From positions 13,560,001 to 13,624,000 of the forward strand of contig NC_073358.2 in assembly GCF_027580225.2 (NCBI RefSeq): a stretch of 64,000 nucleotides of DNA, given 5' to 3'. Under the pieces are notes generated by a model. It was not told the DNA's origin. It worked only from the letters and a program-made list of their open reading frames with translations, and made no database searches. Source of the DNA: Misgurnus anguillicaudatus (taxonomy: Eukaryota; Chordata; Actinopteri; Cypriniformes; Cobitidae). Shown here piece by piece: positions 1-12,650 of this stretch. Position numbers and translations under genes: made by a program. The stretch's first letter is position 1. Every line of letters begins with the position of its first letter.

Positions 1-198
1 GACTCCAAATTTGCTGTGGGGACACATTGGACTGTCCTCTATCAGTGTGCCAAATTTCATAACTTTCCTACGTACGGTTCTATGGGCTGCCATAGACCGC
101 AATGGCGGAAGAAGAAGAAGAAGAATAACTAATAATAATAATAAGAAAACTAACAAATACAATAGGGTTCTACGCCCCTTCGGGGCTTGACCCCTAAA
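1..198 (+). repeat. Right end of a truncated ~2 kb tandem unit
   Basis: These bases match the right ends of the complete units that follow: the block around 'catagaccgcaatggcgga', then an A/T triplet run, then a small hairpin made of GCCCC and GGGGC around TTC, then CTTGACCCC. The array therefore extends to the left of the window. No gene is visible. Confidence 0.8.
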
Positions 199-1976
199 TA
201 TAGCTGCAAGCAGCAATGCCGGGGTCAAGCCGAAAAGGGCACAAAAGGATGTAAAATTGAGATTGGATAAGCAGATTGAAGAACCTAAGTAAACCTAATA
301 ATTTTAGATGAAAAAACAAAAAAGTTATCCACAAAAAGAATCTAAGTTCTTGTCTACTGCAATCGTCCTTCTGTTATTGACAATCATGGAACATTAGTGC
401 ACTGAAGGACATGTGAGTGGTGTTTGCAGTGGCAAAACATGGGTCACATCATGTTATAACAAGTTTAATTAGTCAAAAGAGACCATCCCCGTGTCTTTAC
501 AATGTTCTGATGCAGAGATATAGCTTTTGCAAAAACGGTTAATAAGGTATTCTCAATGGTTGCTAGGGAGTGAATTGGCAACCACCAGTGATCATAGTCA
601 AAGCCATGAAAGGAATAATCCATGATGACTCATGGTTTTAGATGTGTTGTTGCAGTAGTTTTAGGCAAAAATGCCATATTTCCATCTCAGAACCATTAGG
701 TGGCTCTATGACAAAATTGTGCATGCAACATCAGGTCATGATTGTGTTACATCTAGCTAGTTTTATGTCTATACACTTTAGTTTAGTGAAGAAACAGTTG
801 TATGACCATAGGGCTGGCTTGTTATCAAAGGTTTTGTTCAATTATAAGGCCATCTAGTGGTGCAAGAATACAATTTTTTTTGTGTAGCCTCAGAATGTGC
901 TCATGCATCAGCGTTTCAATTCTGGTGAAAAAATATATTTTCGTTACGAAGTTACAACCATTTATGTGCAAAAAACACAAAATTTGAGGGTAATTTTTCG
1001 TTTTTTGCAATTTTCGGCCATTTCTGATGAAAATTTTAATATAACGCCAATAGAACTTTTTGTTCAGAAGGTAAGGTTAGTTTCTTCCTATGGTGTTTTT
1101 GAGTCGATCAGAATTACGGTCGCGGAGATATTCGCGCGTGTTTTTTAAGCACTATTTTGCCGCACAGGGTTAACCGTAAGGCGAATCCTGGCATGTTTGG
1201 TATCGTTGGACTCGGCAACTATTCAAAACTCCAAGGAAACAAGTCCCTTGTAAATATGATGATCATAGCCAAAGTTATAGGCCTATAAAACATTCGTCTG
1301 GCCACTAGGTGGCGCTGCAACGAAACTGTGCATGCTCCCTCAGTTCCTGACTGGCATCTCAAGTACCAAGATTTGTGTCAATAGGCCTAAGTTTGGAGAA
1401 GATACAGCCTAAAATCTGTTTTTTTGCGCTCTATGTAAAATTTGTTGACGCGCTATACGACAACGGATTGGTTTATCGAAATTCTTTTAATAACTTTTTG
1501 CCTTGAGTGTCTCTAGATGCTGCATACCAATTTTCGTGGAAATCGGGGAAAAGCTCTAGGACGAGTTCGCAAAAGTAGGTTTTACGAATAATTCAAAATG
1601 GCGAAAAAATTTCATGACGGAAAATGATGTCATAGGGTCCAATCGAATCGTCTTGAGCCAAGGAATCAGAAGAAGCAAGAATTTTGTTTCTAGGGCTTAC
1701 AGATCAGAAGTTATAAGCAAAAACATAAGTCCAACTTTGGACTGTTGGTGGCGCTAGTGGGTTAGACATAGAGACTCAAAATTGGCTGTGTGGACACATT
1801 GGAGTGTCCTTTATCAGTATGCCAAATTTCATAACTTTCCTACGTACGGTTCTATGGGCTGCCATAGACCGCAATGGCGGAAGAAGAATAACTAATAATA
1901 ATAATTATTATTATTATAAAAAGAAAACTAACGGATACAATAGGGGTCTTCGCCCCTTCGGGGCTTGACCCCTAAA
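199..1976 (+). repeat. Divergent first unit of the ~2 kb tandem array
   Basis: It begins with TATAGCTGCAAGCAGC followed by GGGGTCAAGCC, and ends with the inverse GGCTTGACCCC, so the unit has short inverted ends. It is 1,778 bp. Only the outer parts, mainly the last ~700 bp, resemble the later units; the interior is diverged. It has two CTCF-like boxes (CCA at 693 and 1302) where later units have six. Short ORFs inside are not conserved and are probably meaningless. I cannot name the family. Confidence 0.8.
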
Positions 1977-3955
1977 TATAGCTGCAAGCAGCGATACCGG
2001 GGTCAAGCCAAACATGGCAAAAAATGATTCATCCGTGATGACTGCCATGATTTAACATCTAAGTTTGCATTAGTTTTATGAAAAAAATAGCAATTTTTTT
2101 GTATCTTGAGACCACTAGGTGGCACTGTGCCGAAACAATAGATGGTGCCTCAGGTCATGACTGTGATGACACATACCAAATTAAGTGTAAATACGATAAA
2201 GCGATACGGAGATATAGCCTTAAATGACTTGACCACTAGGGGGCACTGACCAAACAATAAATTGTGACTCAGGTCTTGATTGTGATGACACCCACCAAAT
2301 TTGGTGTAAATACGATAAAGAGATGCAGAGATATAGCTTCAAATCTCTTGACCACTAGGGGGCGCCGAAAAGTTTACAAGTCCCCTCTGAACATGTTGCT
2401 GATGAACCATACCAAGTTTCATAACAATACGCAATTGCGTTTCTGAAATACTTGAACTTAAAGAAAAAAATCAAAATGGCCGACACACAAAATGGCCGAC
2501 CAAAAACCATTTGGTATCGTTTGACTCGGCATGCCTCAAGATATCTAACAAGACCAGTCTCATAATTTTACATTCAAGTTTGCAATAGTTATAAGCAAAA
2601 GTAGACATTTTTTATATCTCGTGACCAGTAGGGGGCAGTGTGACGAAATGGTGCATGCACCCTCAGGTCATCACTGGTATGACATATACCAAGTCTCATA
2701 TTAATACGCAAAAGTTTTGCGAAGATACAGGCTCAAACACATTTTGGCGTGCTCGCCCTCGCATTCTTTGATGCGTTATACGACAACGGATAGGTCTACC
2801 GAAAAGCTTTTGATAACTTTTTGTCTAGAGTGTCTCTAGATGATGCATACCAAAAATCAAGCCAATCACACGAGCGCTCTAGGAGGAGTTCGAAAAAGTA
2901 GGTGTTCAATATAATTCAAAATGGCCGACAGGAAGTAGGTTTGACTCAGACATATTTGGTACAGTCGGACTCAGCATGAGCCAAGGAATCAATAGAGTGA
3001 AGTCTTATGTCATAGTGGCAATTTAATCAAATGATATAAAGATTTTAAACAATTTATTTACATATCCTGACCACTAGGTGGCGCTGTCCTAAAGATTTAT
3101 AGGTGCGCTCAGAACATGTCACTGATAAACCATGCCAAATTTCGTAGCGATACGCCATTCTGTTTGTGAAATACTGAACTTAATGAGAAAATTCAAAATG
3201 GCCGACACCCAAAATGGCCGACCGAAAACCGTTTGGTATCGTTTGACTCGGCATGCCTCAAGGAATCTAACAAGACCACCTTCGTGATTTTAGGCTCAAG
3301 TTTGAAGTAGTTATAAGCGAGAATAGGCATTTTTCGAATCTCGTGACCACTAGGTGGCGCTGTGACGAAACGTTGCAGGCACCCTCAGGTCATGACTGTA
3401 ATGACATATACCAAGTTTCGTGTCGATACAATAAAGTTTTGCGAAGATACGGCCTCACGTCCGTTTTGGCGTGCTCGCCGCCATATATGTTGTCAATTTA
3501 TACGAGAACGCATTGGTCTATCAAAAAGCTTTTGATAACTTTTTGTCAGGGGTGTCTCTAGATGCTACATACCAAAGGACATGCAAATCCGACGGACGGT
3601 CTAGGAGGAGTTCGAAAAAGTAGGTTTTACGGAAAATTCAAAATGGCGGAAAGATGTGCATGACACAAATGACATCAACATGTGCAATTGAATCATCATG
3701 AGCCAAGGATTCAGAGGAAACAAGAATTTATTTTCTAGGACTCACGGGTCAGAAGTTGTGAGCATGAACATAAGTGGATTTTTGGACTGTTGGTGGCGCT
3801 AGAGGGTTTGAGTCAGACACACCAATGTTGCTATAGTAACTTCTGTGACTGTCCTCTACATGTGTGCCAAATTTCATAACTTTCCTATGTACGGTTCTAT
3901 GGGCTGCCATTGACTTTTGGGTGGAAGAACGAGGAACAAGAATAACAATAATAAA
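1977..3955 (+). repeat. Tandem ~2 kb unit, copy 2
   Basis: This is a 1,979-bp unit, nearly identical to the four that follow. It is internally composite: diverged modules each start with a CCACTAGGTGGC-type box and continue with a 'cctcaggtcatga' block, then 'ataccaa'. Box starts are 2112, 2233, 2352, 2625, 3071 and 3347. ATGGCCGA or ATGGCGGA boxes follow near 2475, 2490, 2920, 3200, 3215 and 3640. The 72-residue frame at 3343-3561 recurs in some copies only because the DNA recurs. Confidence 0.9.
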
Positions 3956-5934
3956 TATAGCTGCAAGCAGCGATACCGGGGTCAAGCCAAACATGGCAAA
4001 AAATGATTCATACGTGATGACTGTCATGATTTAAGATCTAAGTTTGCATTAGTTTTATGAAAAAAATAGCAATTTTTTCGTATCTTGAGACCACTAGGTG
4101 GCGCTGTGCCGAAACAATAGATGGTGCCTCAGGTCATGACTGTGATGACACATACCAAATTAAGTGTAAATACGATAAACCGATACGGAGATATAGCCTT
4201 AAATGACTTGACCACTAGGGGGCACTGACCAAACAATAAATTGTAACTCAGGCCTTGATTGTGATGACACCCACCAAATTTGGTGTAAATACGATAAAGA
4301 GATGCAGAGATATAGCTTCAAATCTCTTGACCACTAGGGGGCACCGAAAAGTTTACAAGTCCTCCCAGAACATGTTGCTGATGAACCATACCAAGTTTCA
4401 TAACAATACGCAATTGCGTTTCTGAAATACTTGAACTTAAAGAAAAAATTCAAAATGGCCGACACACAAAATGGCCGACCAAAAACCATTTGGTATCGTT
4501 TGACTCGGCATGCCTCAAGAAATCTAACAAGACCAGTCTCATAATTTTACATTCAAGTTTGCAGTAGTTATAAGCAAAAATAGACATTTTTTATATCTCC
4601 TGACCAGTAGGGGGCAGTGTGACGAAATGTTGCATGCACCCTCAGGTCATCACTGTTATGACATATACCAAGTCTCATATTAATACGCAAAAGTTTTGCG
4701 AAGATACAGGCTCAAACACATTTTGGCGTGCTCGCCCTCGCATTCTTTGATGCGTTATACGACAACGGATAGGTCTACCGAAAAGCTTTTGATAACTTTT
4801 TGTCTAGAGTGTCTCTAGATGATGCATACCAAAAATCAAGCCAATCACACGAGCGCTCTAGGAGGAGTTCGAAAAAGTAGGTGTTCAATATAATTCAAAA
4901 TGGCCGACAGGAAGTAGGTTTGACTCAGACATATTTGGTACAGTCGGACTCAGCATGAGCCAAGGAATCAATAGAGTGAAGTCTTATGTCATAGTGCTAA
5001 TTTAATCAAATGATATAAAGATTTTAAACAATTTATTTACATATCCTGACCACTAGGTGGCGCTGTCCTAAAGATTTATAGGTGCGCTCAGAACATGTCA
5101 CTGATGAACCATGCCAAATTTCGTAGCGATACGCCATTCTGTTTGTGAAATACTGAACTTAATGAGAAAATTCAAAATGGCCGACACCCAAAATGGCCGA
5201 CCGAAAACCGTTTGGTATCGTTTGACTCGGCATGCCTCAAGGAATCTAACAAGACCACCTTCATGATTTTAGACTCAAGTTTGAAGTAGTTATAAGCAAA
5301 AATAGGCATTTTTCGAATCTCGTGACCACTAGGTGGCGCTGTGACGAAACGTTGCAGGCACCCTCAGGTCATGACTGTAATGACATATACCAAGTTTCGT
5401 GTCGATACACCAAAGTGTTGCGAAGATACGGCCTCACGTCCGTTTTGGCGTGCTCGCCGCCATATATGTTGTCAATTTATATGAGAACGCATTGGTCTAT
5501 CAAAAAGCTTTTGATAACTTTTTGTCTTGGGTGTCTCTAGATGCTACATACCAAAGGACATGCAAATCGGACAAACGGTCTAGGAGGAGTTCGAAAAAGT
5601 AGGTTTTACGGAAAATTCAAAATGGCGGAAAGATTTGCATGACACAAATGACATCAATGTGTGCATTTGAATCATCATGAGCCAAGGATTCAGAGGAAAC
5701 AAGAATTTAGTTTCTAGGACTCACGGGTCAGAAGTTATGAGCATGAACATAAGTGGATTTTTGGACTGTTGGTGGCGCTAGAGGGTTTGAGTCAGACACA
5801 CCAATGTTGCTATAGTAACTTCTGAGACTGTCCTCTACATGTGTGCCAAATTTCATAACTTTCCTATGTACGGTTCTATGGGCTGCCATTGACTTTTGGG
5901 TGGAAGAACGAGGAACAAGAATAACAATAATAAA
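3956..5934 (+). repeat. Tandem ~2 kb unit, copy 3
   Basis: Same architecture as copy 2, 1,979 bp. CTCF-like boxes start at 4091, 4212, 4331, 4604, 5050 and 5326, all in the same orientation. The junction to copy 4 lacks the GCCCC-TTC-GGGGC hairpin and passes directly from 'aataacaataataaa' into TATAGCTGCAAGCAGC. Confidence 0.9.
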
Positions 5935-7960
5935 TATAGCTGCAAGCAGCGATACCGGGGTCAAGCCAAACATGGCAAAAAATGATTCATACGTGATGAC
6001 TGTCATGATTTAAGATCTAAGTTTGCATTAGTTTTATGAAAAAATAGCAATTTTTTGTATCTTGAGACCACTAGGTGGCGATGTGCCGAAACAATAGATG
6101 GTGCCTCAGGTCATGACTGTGATGACACATACCAAATTTAGTGTAAATATGATAAAGCGATACGGAGATATAGCCTTAAATGACTTGACCACTAGGGGGC
6201 ACTGACCAAAACAATAGATGGGGACTCAGGTCATGATTGTGATGACACCCACCAAATTTGGTGTAAATACGATAAAGAGATGCAGAGATATAGCTTCAAA
6301 TCTCTTGACCGCTAGGGGGCGCCGAAAAGTTTACAAGTCCTCCCAGAACATGTTGCTGATGAACCATACCAAGTTTCATAACAATACGCAATTGCGTTTC
6401 TGAAATACTTGAACTTAAAGAAAAAATTCAAAATGGCCGACACACAAAATGGCCGACCAAAAACCATTTGGTATCGTTTGACTCGGCATGCCTCAATAAA
6501 TCTAACAAGACCAGTCTCATAATTTTACATTCAAGTTTGCAGCAGTTATAAGCAAAAATAGACATTTTTTATATCTCGTGACCAGTAGGGGGCAGTGTGA
6601 CGAAATGGTGCATGCACCCTCAGGTCATCACTGTTATGACATATACCAAGTCTCATATCAATACACAAAAGTTTTGCAAAGATACAGGCTCAAACACATT
6701 TTGGCGTGCTCGCCCTCGCATTCTTTGATGCGTTATACGACAACGGATAGGTCTACCGAAAAGCTTTTGATAACTTTTTGTCTGGAGTGTCTCTAGATGA
6801 TGCCTACCAAAATTCAAGCCAATCACACGAGCGCTCTAGGAGGAGTTCGAAAAAGTAGGTGTTCAATATAATTCAAAATGGCCGACAGGAAGTAGGTTTG
6901 ACTCAGACATATTTGGTACAGTCGGACTCAGCATGAGCCAAGGAATCAATAGAGTGAAGTCTTATGTCAGTGTGGCAATTTAATCAAATGCCATAAAGAT
7001 TTTAAACAATTTATTTACACATCCTGACCACTAGGTGGCGCCGTCCTAAAGATTTATAGGTGCGCTCAGAACATGTCACTGATGAACCATGCCAAATTTC
7101 GTAGCGATACGCCATTCTGTTTGTGAAATACTGAACTTAATGAGAAAATTCAAAATGGCCGACACCCAAAATGGCCGACCGAAAACCGTTTGTTATCGTT
7201 TGACTCGGCATGCCTCAAGGAATCTAACAAGACCACCTTCATGATTTTAGACTCAAGTTTGAAGTAGTTATAAGCGAAAATAGGCATTTTTCGAATCTCG
7301 TGACCACTAGGTGGCGCTGTGACGAAACGTTGCAGGCACCCTCAGGTCATGACTGTAATGACATATACCAAGTTTCGTGTCGATACATATAAGTTTTGCG
7401 AAGATACGGCCTCACGTCCGTTTTGGCGTGCTCGCCGCCTTATATGTTGTCACTGTATACGAGAACGCATTGGTCTATCAAAAAGCTTTTGATAACTTTT
7501 TGTCTGGGGTGTCTCTAGATGCTATATACCAAAGGACATGCAAATCGGACAAACGCTCTAGGAGGAGTTCGAAAAAGTAGGTTTTACGGAAAATTCAAAA
7601 TGGCGGAAAGATTTGCATGACAGAAATGACATCATAGAGTGGACTCGAATCATCATGAGCAAAGGATTCAGAGGAAACAAGAATTTAGTTTCTAGGACTC
7701 ACGGGTCAGAAGTTATGAGCATGAACATAAGTGGATTTTTGGACTGTTGGTGGCGCTAGAGGGTTTGAGTTAGACACACCAATGTTGCTATAGTAACTTC
7801 TGAGACTGTCCTCTACATGTGTGCCAAATTTCATAACTTTCCTACGTACGGTTCTATGGGCTGCCATTGACTTCAATGGAGGAAGAAGGAAGAAGAATAA
7901 TAATAAGAAAACTAACAGATACAATAGGTGTCTACGCCACTTCGTGGCTTGACCCCTAAA
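5935..7960 (+). repeat. Tandem ~2 kb unit, copy 4
   Basis: A 2,026-bp unit, longer than its neighbours because its right end keeps the hairpin block (7,905-7,960). Boxes start at 6068, 6189, 6309 (CCGCTAG variant), 6582, 7028 and 7304. Confidence 0.9.
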
Positions 7961-9942
7961 TATAGCTGCAAGCAGCGATACCGGGGTCAAGCCAAACATG
8001 GCAAAAAATGATTCATACGTGATGACTGTCATGATTTAAGATCTAAGTCTGTATTATTTTTAGTAAAAAAATAGCAATTTTTTGTATCTTGAGACCACTA
8101 GGTGGCGTTGTGCCGAAACAATAGATGGTGCCTCAGGTAATGACTGTGATGACACATACCAAATTTGGTGTAAATACGATCAAGCGATACAGAGATATAG
8201 CCTTAAATGACTTGACCACTAGGGGGCACTGACCAAAACAATAGATGGTGACTCAGGTCATGATTGTGATGACACCCACCAAATTTGGTGTAAATACGAT
8301 AAAGAGATGCAGAGATATAGCTTCAAATCTCTTGACCACTAGAGGGCACCGAAAAGTTTACAAGCCCTCTCAGAACATGTTGCTGATGAACCATACCAAG
8401 TTTCATAACAATACGCAATTGCGTTTCTGAAATACTTGAACTTAAAGAAAAAATTCAAAATGGCCGACACACAAAATGGCCGACCAAAAACCATTTGGTA
8501 TCGTTTGACTCGGCATGCCTCACGAAATCTAACAAGACCAGTCTCATAATTTTACATTCAAGTTTGCAGTAGTTATAAGCAAAAATAGACATTTTTTATA
8601 TCTCCTGACCAGTAGGGGGCAGTGTGACGAAATGTTGCATGCACCCTCAGGTCATCACTGTTATGACATATACCAAGTCTCATATTAATACGCAAAAGTT
8701 TTGCGAAGATACAGGCTCAAACACATTTTGGCGTGTTCGCCCTCGCATTCTTTGATGCGTTATACGACAACGGATAGGTCTACCGAAAAGCTTTTGATAA
8801 CTTTTTGTCTGGAGTGTCTCTAGATGATGCATACCAAAAATCAAGCCAATCACACGAGCGCTCTAGGAGGAGTTCGAAAAAGTAGGTGTTCAATATAATT
8901 CAAAATGGCCGACAGGAAGTAGGTTTGACTCAGACATATTTGGTACAGTCGGACTCAGCATGAGCCAAGGAATCAATAGAGTGAAGTCTTATGTCATAGT
9001 GGCAATTTAATCAAATGATATAAAGATTTTAAACAATTTATTTACATATCCTGACCACTAGGTGGCGCCGTCCTAAAGATTTATAGGTGCGCTCAGAACA
9101 TGTCACTGATGAACCATGCCAAATTTCGTAGCGATACGCCATTCTGTTTGTGAAATACTGAACTTAATGAGAAAATTCAAAATGGCCGACACCCAAAATG
9201 GCCGACCGAAAACCGTTTGGTATCGTTTGACTCGGCATGCCTCAAGGAATCTAACAAGACCACCTTCATGATTTTAGACTCAAGTTTGAAGTAGTTATAA
9301 GCGAAAATAGGCATTTTTCGAATCTCGTGACCACTAGGTGGCGCTGTGACGAAACGTTGCAGGCACCCTCAGGTCATGACTGTAATGACATATACCAAGT
9401 TTCGTGTCGATACAATAAAGTTTTGCGAAGATACGGCCTCACGTCCGTTTTGGCGTGCTCGCCGCCATATATGTTGTCAATTTATACGAGAACGCATTGG
9501 TCTATCAAAAAGCTTTTGATAACTTTTTGTCTGGGGTGTCTCTAGATGCTACATACCAAAGGACATGCAAATCGGACAAACGCTCTAGGAGGAGTTCGAA
9601 AAAGTAGGTTTTATGGAAAATTCAAAATGGCGGAAAGATTTGCATGACACAAATGACATCAATGTGTGCAATTGAATCATCATGAGCAAAGGATTCAGAG
9701 GAAACAGGAATTTAGTTTCTAGGACTCACGGGTCAGAAGTTATGAGCATGAACATAAGTGGATTTTTGGACTGTTGGTGGCGCTAGAGGGTTTGAGTCAG
9801 ACACACCAATGTTGCTATAGTAACTTCTGAGACTGTCCTCTACATGTGTGCCAAATTTCATAACTTTCCTACGTACGGTTCTATGGGCTGCCATTGACTT
9901 CAATGGCGGAAGAGGAAACATAATAATAATAATAATAATAAA
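7961..9942 (+). repeat. Tandem ~2 kb unit, copy 5
   Basis: A 1,982-bp unit with boxes at 8095, 8216, 8336, 8609, 9055 and 9331. It ends in an (AAT)n run without the hairpin. Confidence 0.9.
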
Positions 9943-11920
9943 TATAGCTGCAAGCAGCGATACCGGGGTCAAGCCAAACATGGCAAAAAATGATTCATAC
10001 GTGATGACTGCCATGATTTAAGATCTAAGTTTGCATTCGTTTTATGAAAAAAAACATTTTTTTTGTATCTTGAGACCACTAGGTGGCACTGTGCCAAAAG
10101 AACAGATGGTGCCTCAGGTCTTGATTGTGATGACACCCACCAAATTTGGTGTAAATACAATAAAGAGATGCAGAGATATAGCCTTAAATAACTTGACCAC
10201 TAGGGGGCACTGACCAAAAAATAAATTGTGACTCAGGTCTTGATTGTGATGACACCCACCAAATTTGGTGTAAATACGATAAAGAGATGCATAGATATAG
10301 CTTCAAATCTCTTGACCACTAGGGGGCGCCGAAAAGTTTACAAGTCCTCCCAGAACATGTTGCTGATGAACCATACCAAGTTTCATAACAATACGCAATT
10401 GCGTTTCTGAAATACTTGAACTTAAAGAAAAAATTCAAAATGGCCGACACACAAAATGGCCGACCAAAAACCATTTGGTATCGTTTGACTCGGCATGCCT
10501 CACGAAATCTAACAAGACCAGTCTCATAATTTTACATTCAAGTTTGCAGTAGTTATAAGCAAAATTAGAAATGTTTAATATCTCATGACCAGTAGGGGGC
10601 AGTGTGACGAAATGGTGCATGCACCCTCAGGTCATCACTGTTATGACATATACCAAGTCTCATATTAATACACAAAAGTTTTGCGAAGATACAGGCTCAA
10701 ACACATTTTGGCGTGCTCGCCCTCGCATTCTTTGATGCGTTATACAACAACGGATAGGTCTACCGAAAAGCTTTTGATAACTTTTTGTCTAGAGTGTCTC
10801 TAGATGATGCATACCAAAAATCAAGCCAATCACACGAGCGCTCCAGGAGGAGTTCGAAAAAGTAGGTGTTCAATATAATTCAAAATGGCCGACAGGAAGT
10901 AGGTTTGACTCAGACATATTTGGTACAGTCAGACTCAGCATGAGCCAAGGAATCAATAGAGTGAAGTCTTATGTCATAGTGGCAATTTAATCAAATGATA
11001 TAAAGATTTTAAACAATTTATTTACATATCCTGACCACTAGGTGGCGCTGTCCTAAAGATTTATAGGTGAGCTCAGAACATGTCACTGATGAACCATGCA
11101 AAATTTTGTAGCGATACGCCAATCTGTTTGTGAAATACTAAACTTAATGAGAAAATTCAAAATGGCCGACACCCAAAATGGCCGACTGAAAACCGTTTGG
11201 TATCGTTTGACTCGGCATGCCTCAAGGAATCTTACAAGACCACCTTCATGATTTTAGACTCAAGTTTGAAGTAGTTATAAGCGAAAATAGGCATTTTTCG
11301 AATCTCGTGACCACTAGGTGGCGCTGTGAAGAAACGTTGCAGGCACCCTCAGGTCATGACTGTAATGACATATACCAAGTTTCGTGTCGATACAATAAAG
11401 TTTTGCGAAGATACGGCCTCACGTCCGTTTTGGCGTGCTCGCCGCCATATATGTTGTCACTGTATACGAGAACGCATTGGTCTATCAAAAAGCTTTTGAT
11501 AACTTTTTGTCTGGGGTGTCTCTAGATGCTACATACCAAAGGACATGCAAATCGGACGAACGGTCTAGGAGGAGTTCGAAAAAGTAGGTTTTACGGAAAA
11601 TTCAAAATGGCGGAAAGATGTGCATGACACAAATGACATCAATGTGTGCAATTGAATCATCATGAGCCAAGGATTCAGAGGAAACAATAATTTAGTTTCT
11701 AGGACTCACGGGTCAGAAGTTATGAGCATGAACATAAGTGGATTTTTGGACTGTTGGTGGCGCTAGAGGGTTTGAGTCAGACACACCAATGTTGCTATAG
11801 TAACTTCTGAGACTGTCCTCTACATGTGTGCCAAATTTCATAACTTTCCTACGTACGGTTCTATGGGCTGCCATTGACTTTTGGGTGGAAGAACGCGGAA
11901 CAAGAATAATAATAATAATA
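9943..11920 (+). repeat. Tandem ~2 kb unit, copy 6 (last)
   Basis: The last complete unit, with boxes at 10076, 10197, 10316, 10589, 11035 and 11311. It runs into an (AAT)n stretch and then the short hairpin minisatellite. Confidence 0.9.
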
Positions 11921-12234
11921 ATAAGAAAACTAACAATAACAATAGGGTTCTACGCCCCTTCGGGGCTTGACCCCTAATAATAATAATAATAATAAGAAAA
12001 CTAACAATAACAATAGGGTTCTACGCCCCTTCGGGGCTTGACCCCTAATAATAAGAAAACTAACAATAACAATAGGGTTCTACGCCCCTTCGGGGCTTGA
12101 CCCCTAATAATAATAATAATAAGAAAACTAACAATAACAATAGGGTTCTACGCCCCTTCGGGGCTTGACCCCTAATAATAAGAAAACTAACAATAACAAT
12201 AGGGTTCTACGCCCCTTCGGGGCTTGACCCCTAA
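11905..12234 (+). repeat. Five-copy hairpin minisatellite
   Basis: Five units of about 55-70 bp repeat the block AAGAAAACTAACAATAAC, then AATAGGGTTCTACGCC, then CCTTCGGGGCTTGACCCC, separated by (AAT)n runs of different length. Each contains a stem GCCCC/GGGGC with a TTC loop plus outer GGG/CCC pairing. It is an expansion of the right-end junction of the 2 kb unit. Confidence 0.9.
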
Positions 12235-12650
12235 TTAACTAAGAATAATTGTCAGCTTTATAATTGTTAATATTTTGAAATAAGTCTGTCTTGATGACGT
12301 ATACCGCCTACACATGCAACCTCCGTGCAACCAGCGTGAGTGTAGTCTGAAAGCGCGAAAGGCGGAGCTTGAATTTCAGGAATGTCCCTCGTCGGCGAAT
12401 GTATTTCAAAGATGGAGGCACAACATGGATTCAGCCAGAGAGCGACTCGATCGTATGTATTTTAAATAGCAGATTCTACACTTACATGAATACTTTGATT
12501 AGTGGGGTGGAAGTAATTACACATGAATGAGCACATACTTTTGAAAGAAAACATGGGTTTTTGCTAAGAATTAACTAAAAATAGTACACAGTGGAGCTTT
12601 AAAGACAATATATTTTTCTTCCTACATCGTTCATCAACTGAGTGTGCCAG
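12235..12650. other. Non-coding stretch after the array
   Basis: No credible reading frame. The part around 12,350-12,420 (GCGCGAAAGGCGGAGCTTGA and onwards) has the look of a dispersed fish repeat, but I could not define its ends. Confidence 0.4.

Larger units (their letters stand above)
2112..11326 (+). promoter_or_regulatory. Array of 30 CTCF-like boxes with interspersed YY1-like boxes
   Basis: Six boxes per unit in five units read as variants of CCA[C/G]TAG[G][T/G]GGC[A/G][C/G]. Most fit the established CTCF core CCASYAGRKGGCRS fully; exceptions such as the one at 6068 (last base) and 6309 (CCG) differ by one base. Spacing repeats as about 121, 119, 273, 446 and 276 bp, and all boxes point the same way. 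CAAAATGGCCGAC or CAAAATGGCGGAA occurs about six times per unit and resembles the YY1 core AANATGGC. Actual occupancy is inferred; CpG methylation or repeat silencing could prevent it. Confidence 0.55.

Noticed and set aside
3749..10014. Recurrent 92-108 codon minus-strand frames spanning unit junctions
   Set aside because: They cross the repeat junction and change with its length; no recognisable protein.
3343..11525. Recurrent 72-102 codon plus-strand frames in the 2 kb units
   Set aside because: They recur because the DNA is tandemly repeated; they differ by frameshifts among units, lack domains and start within CTCF-like boxes.
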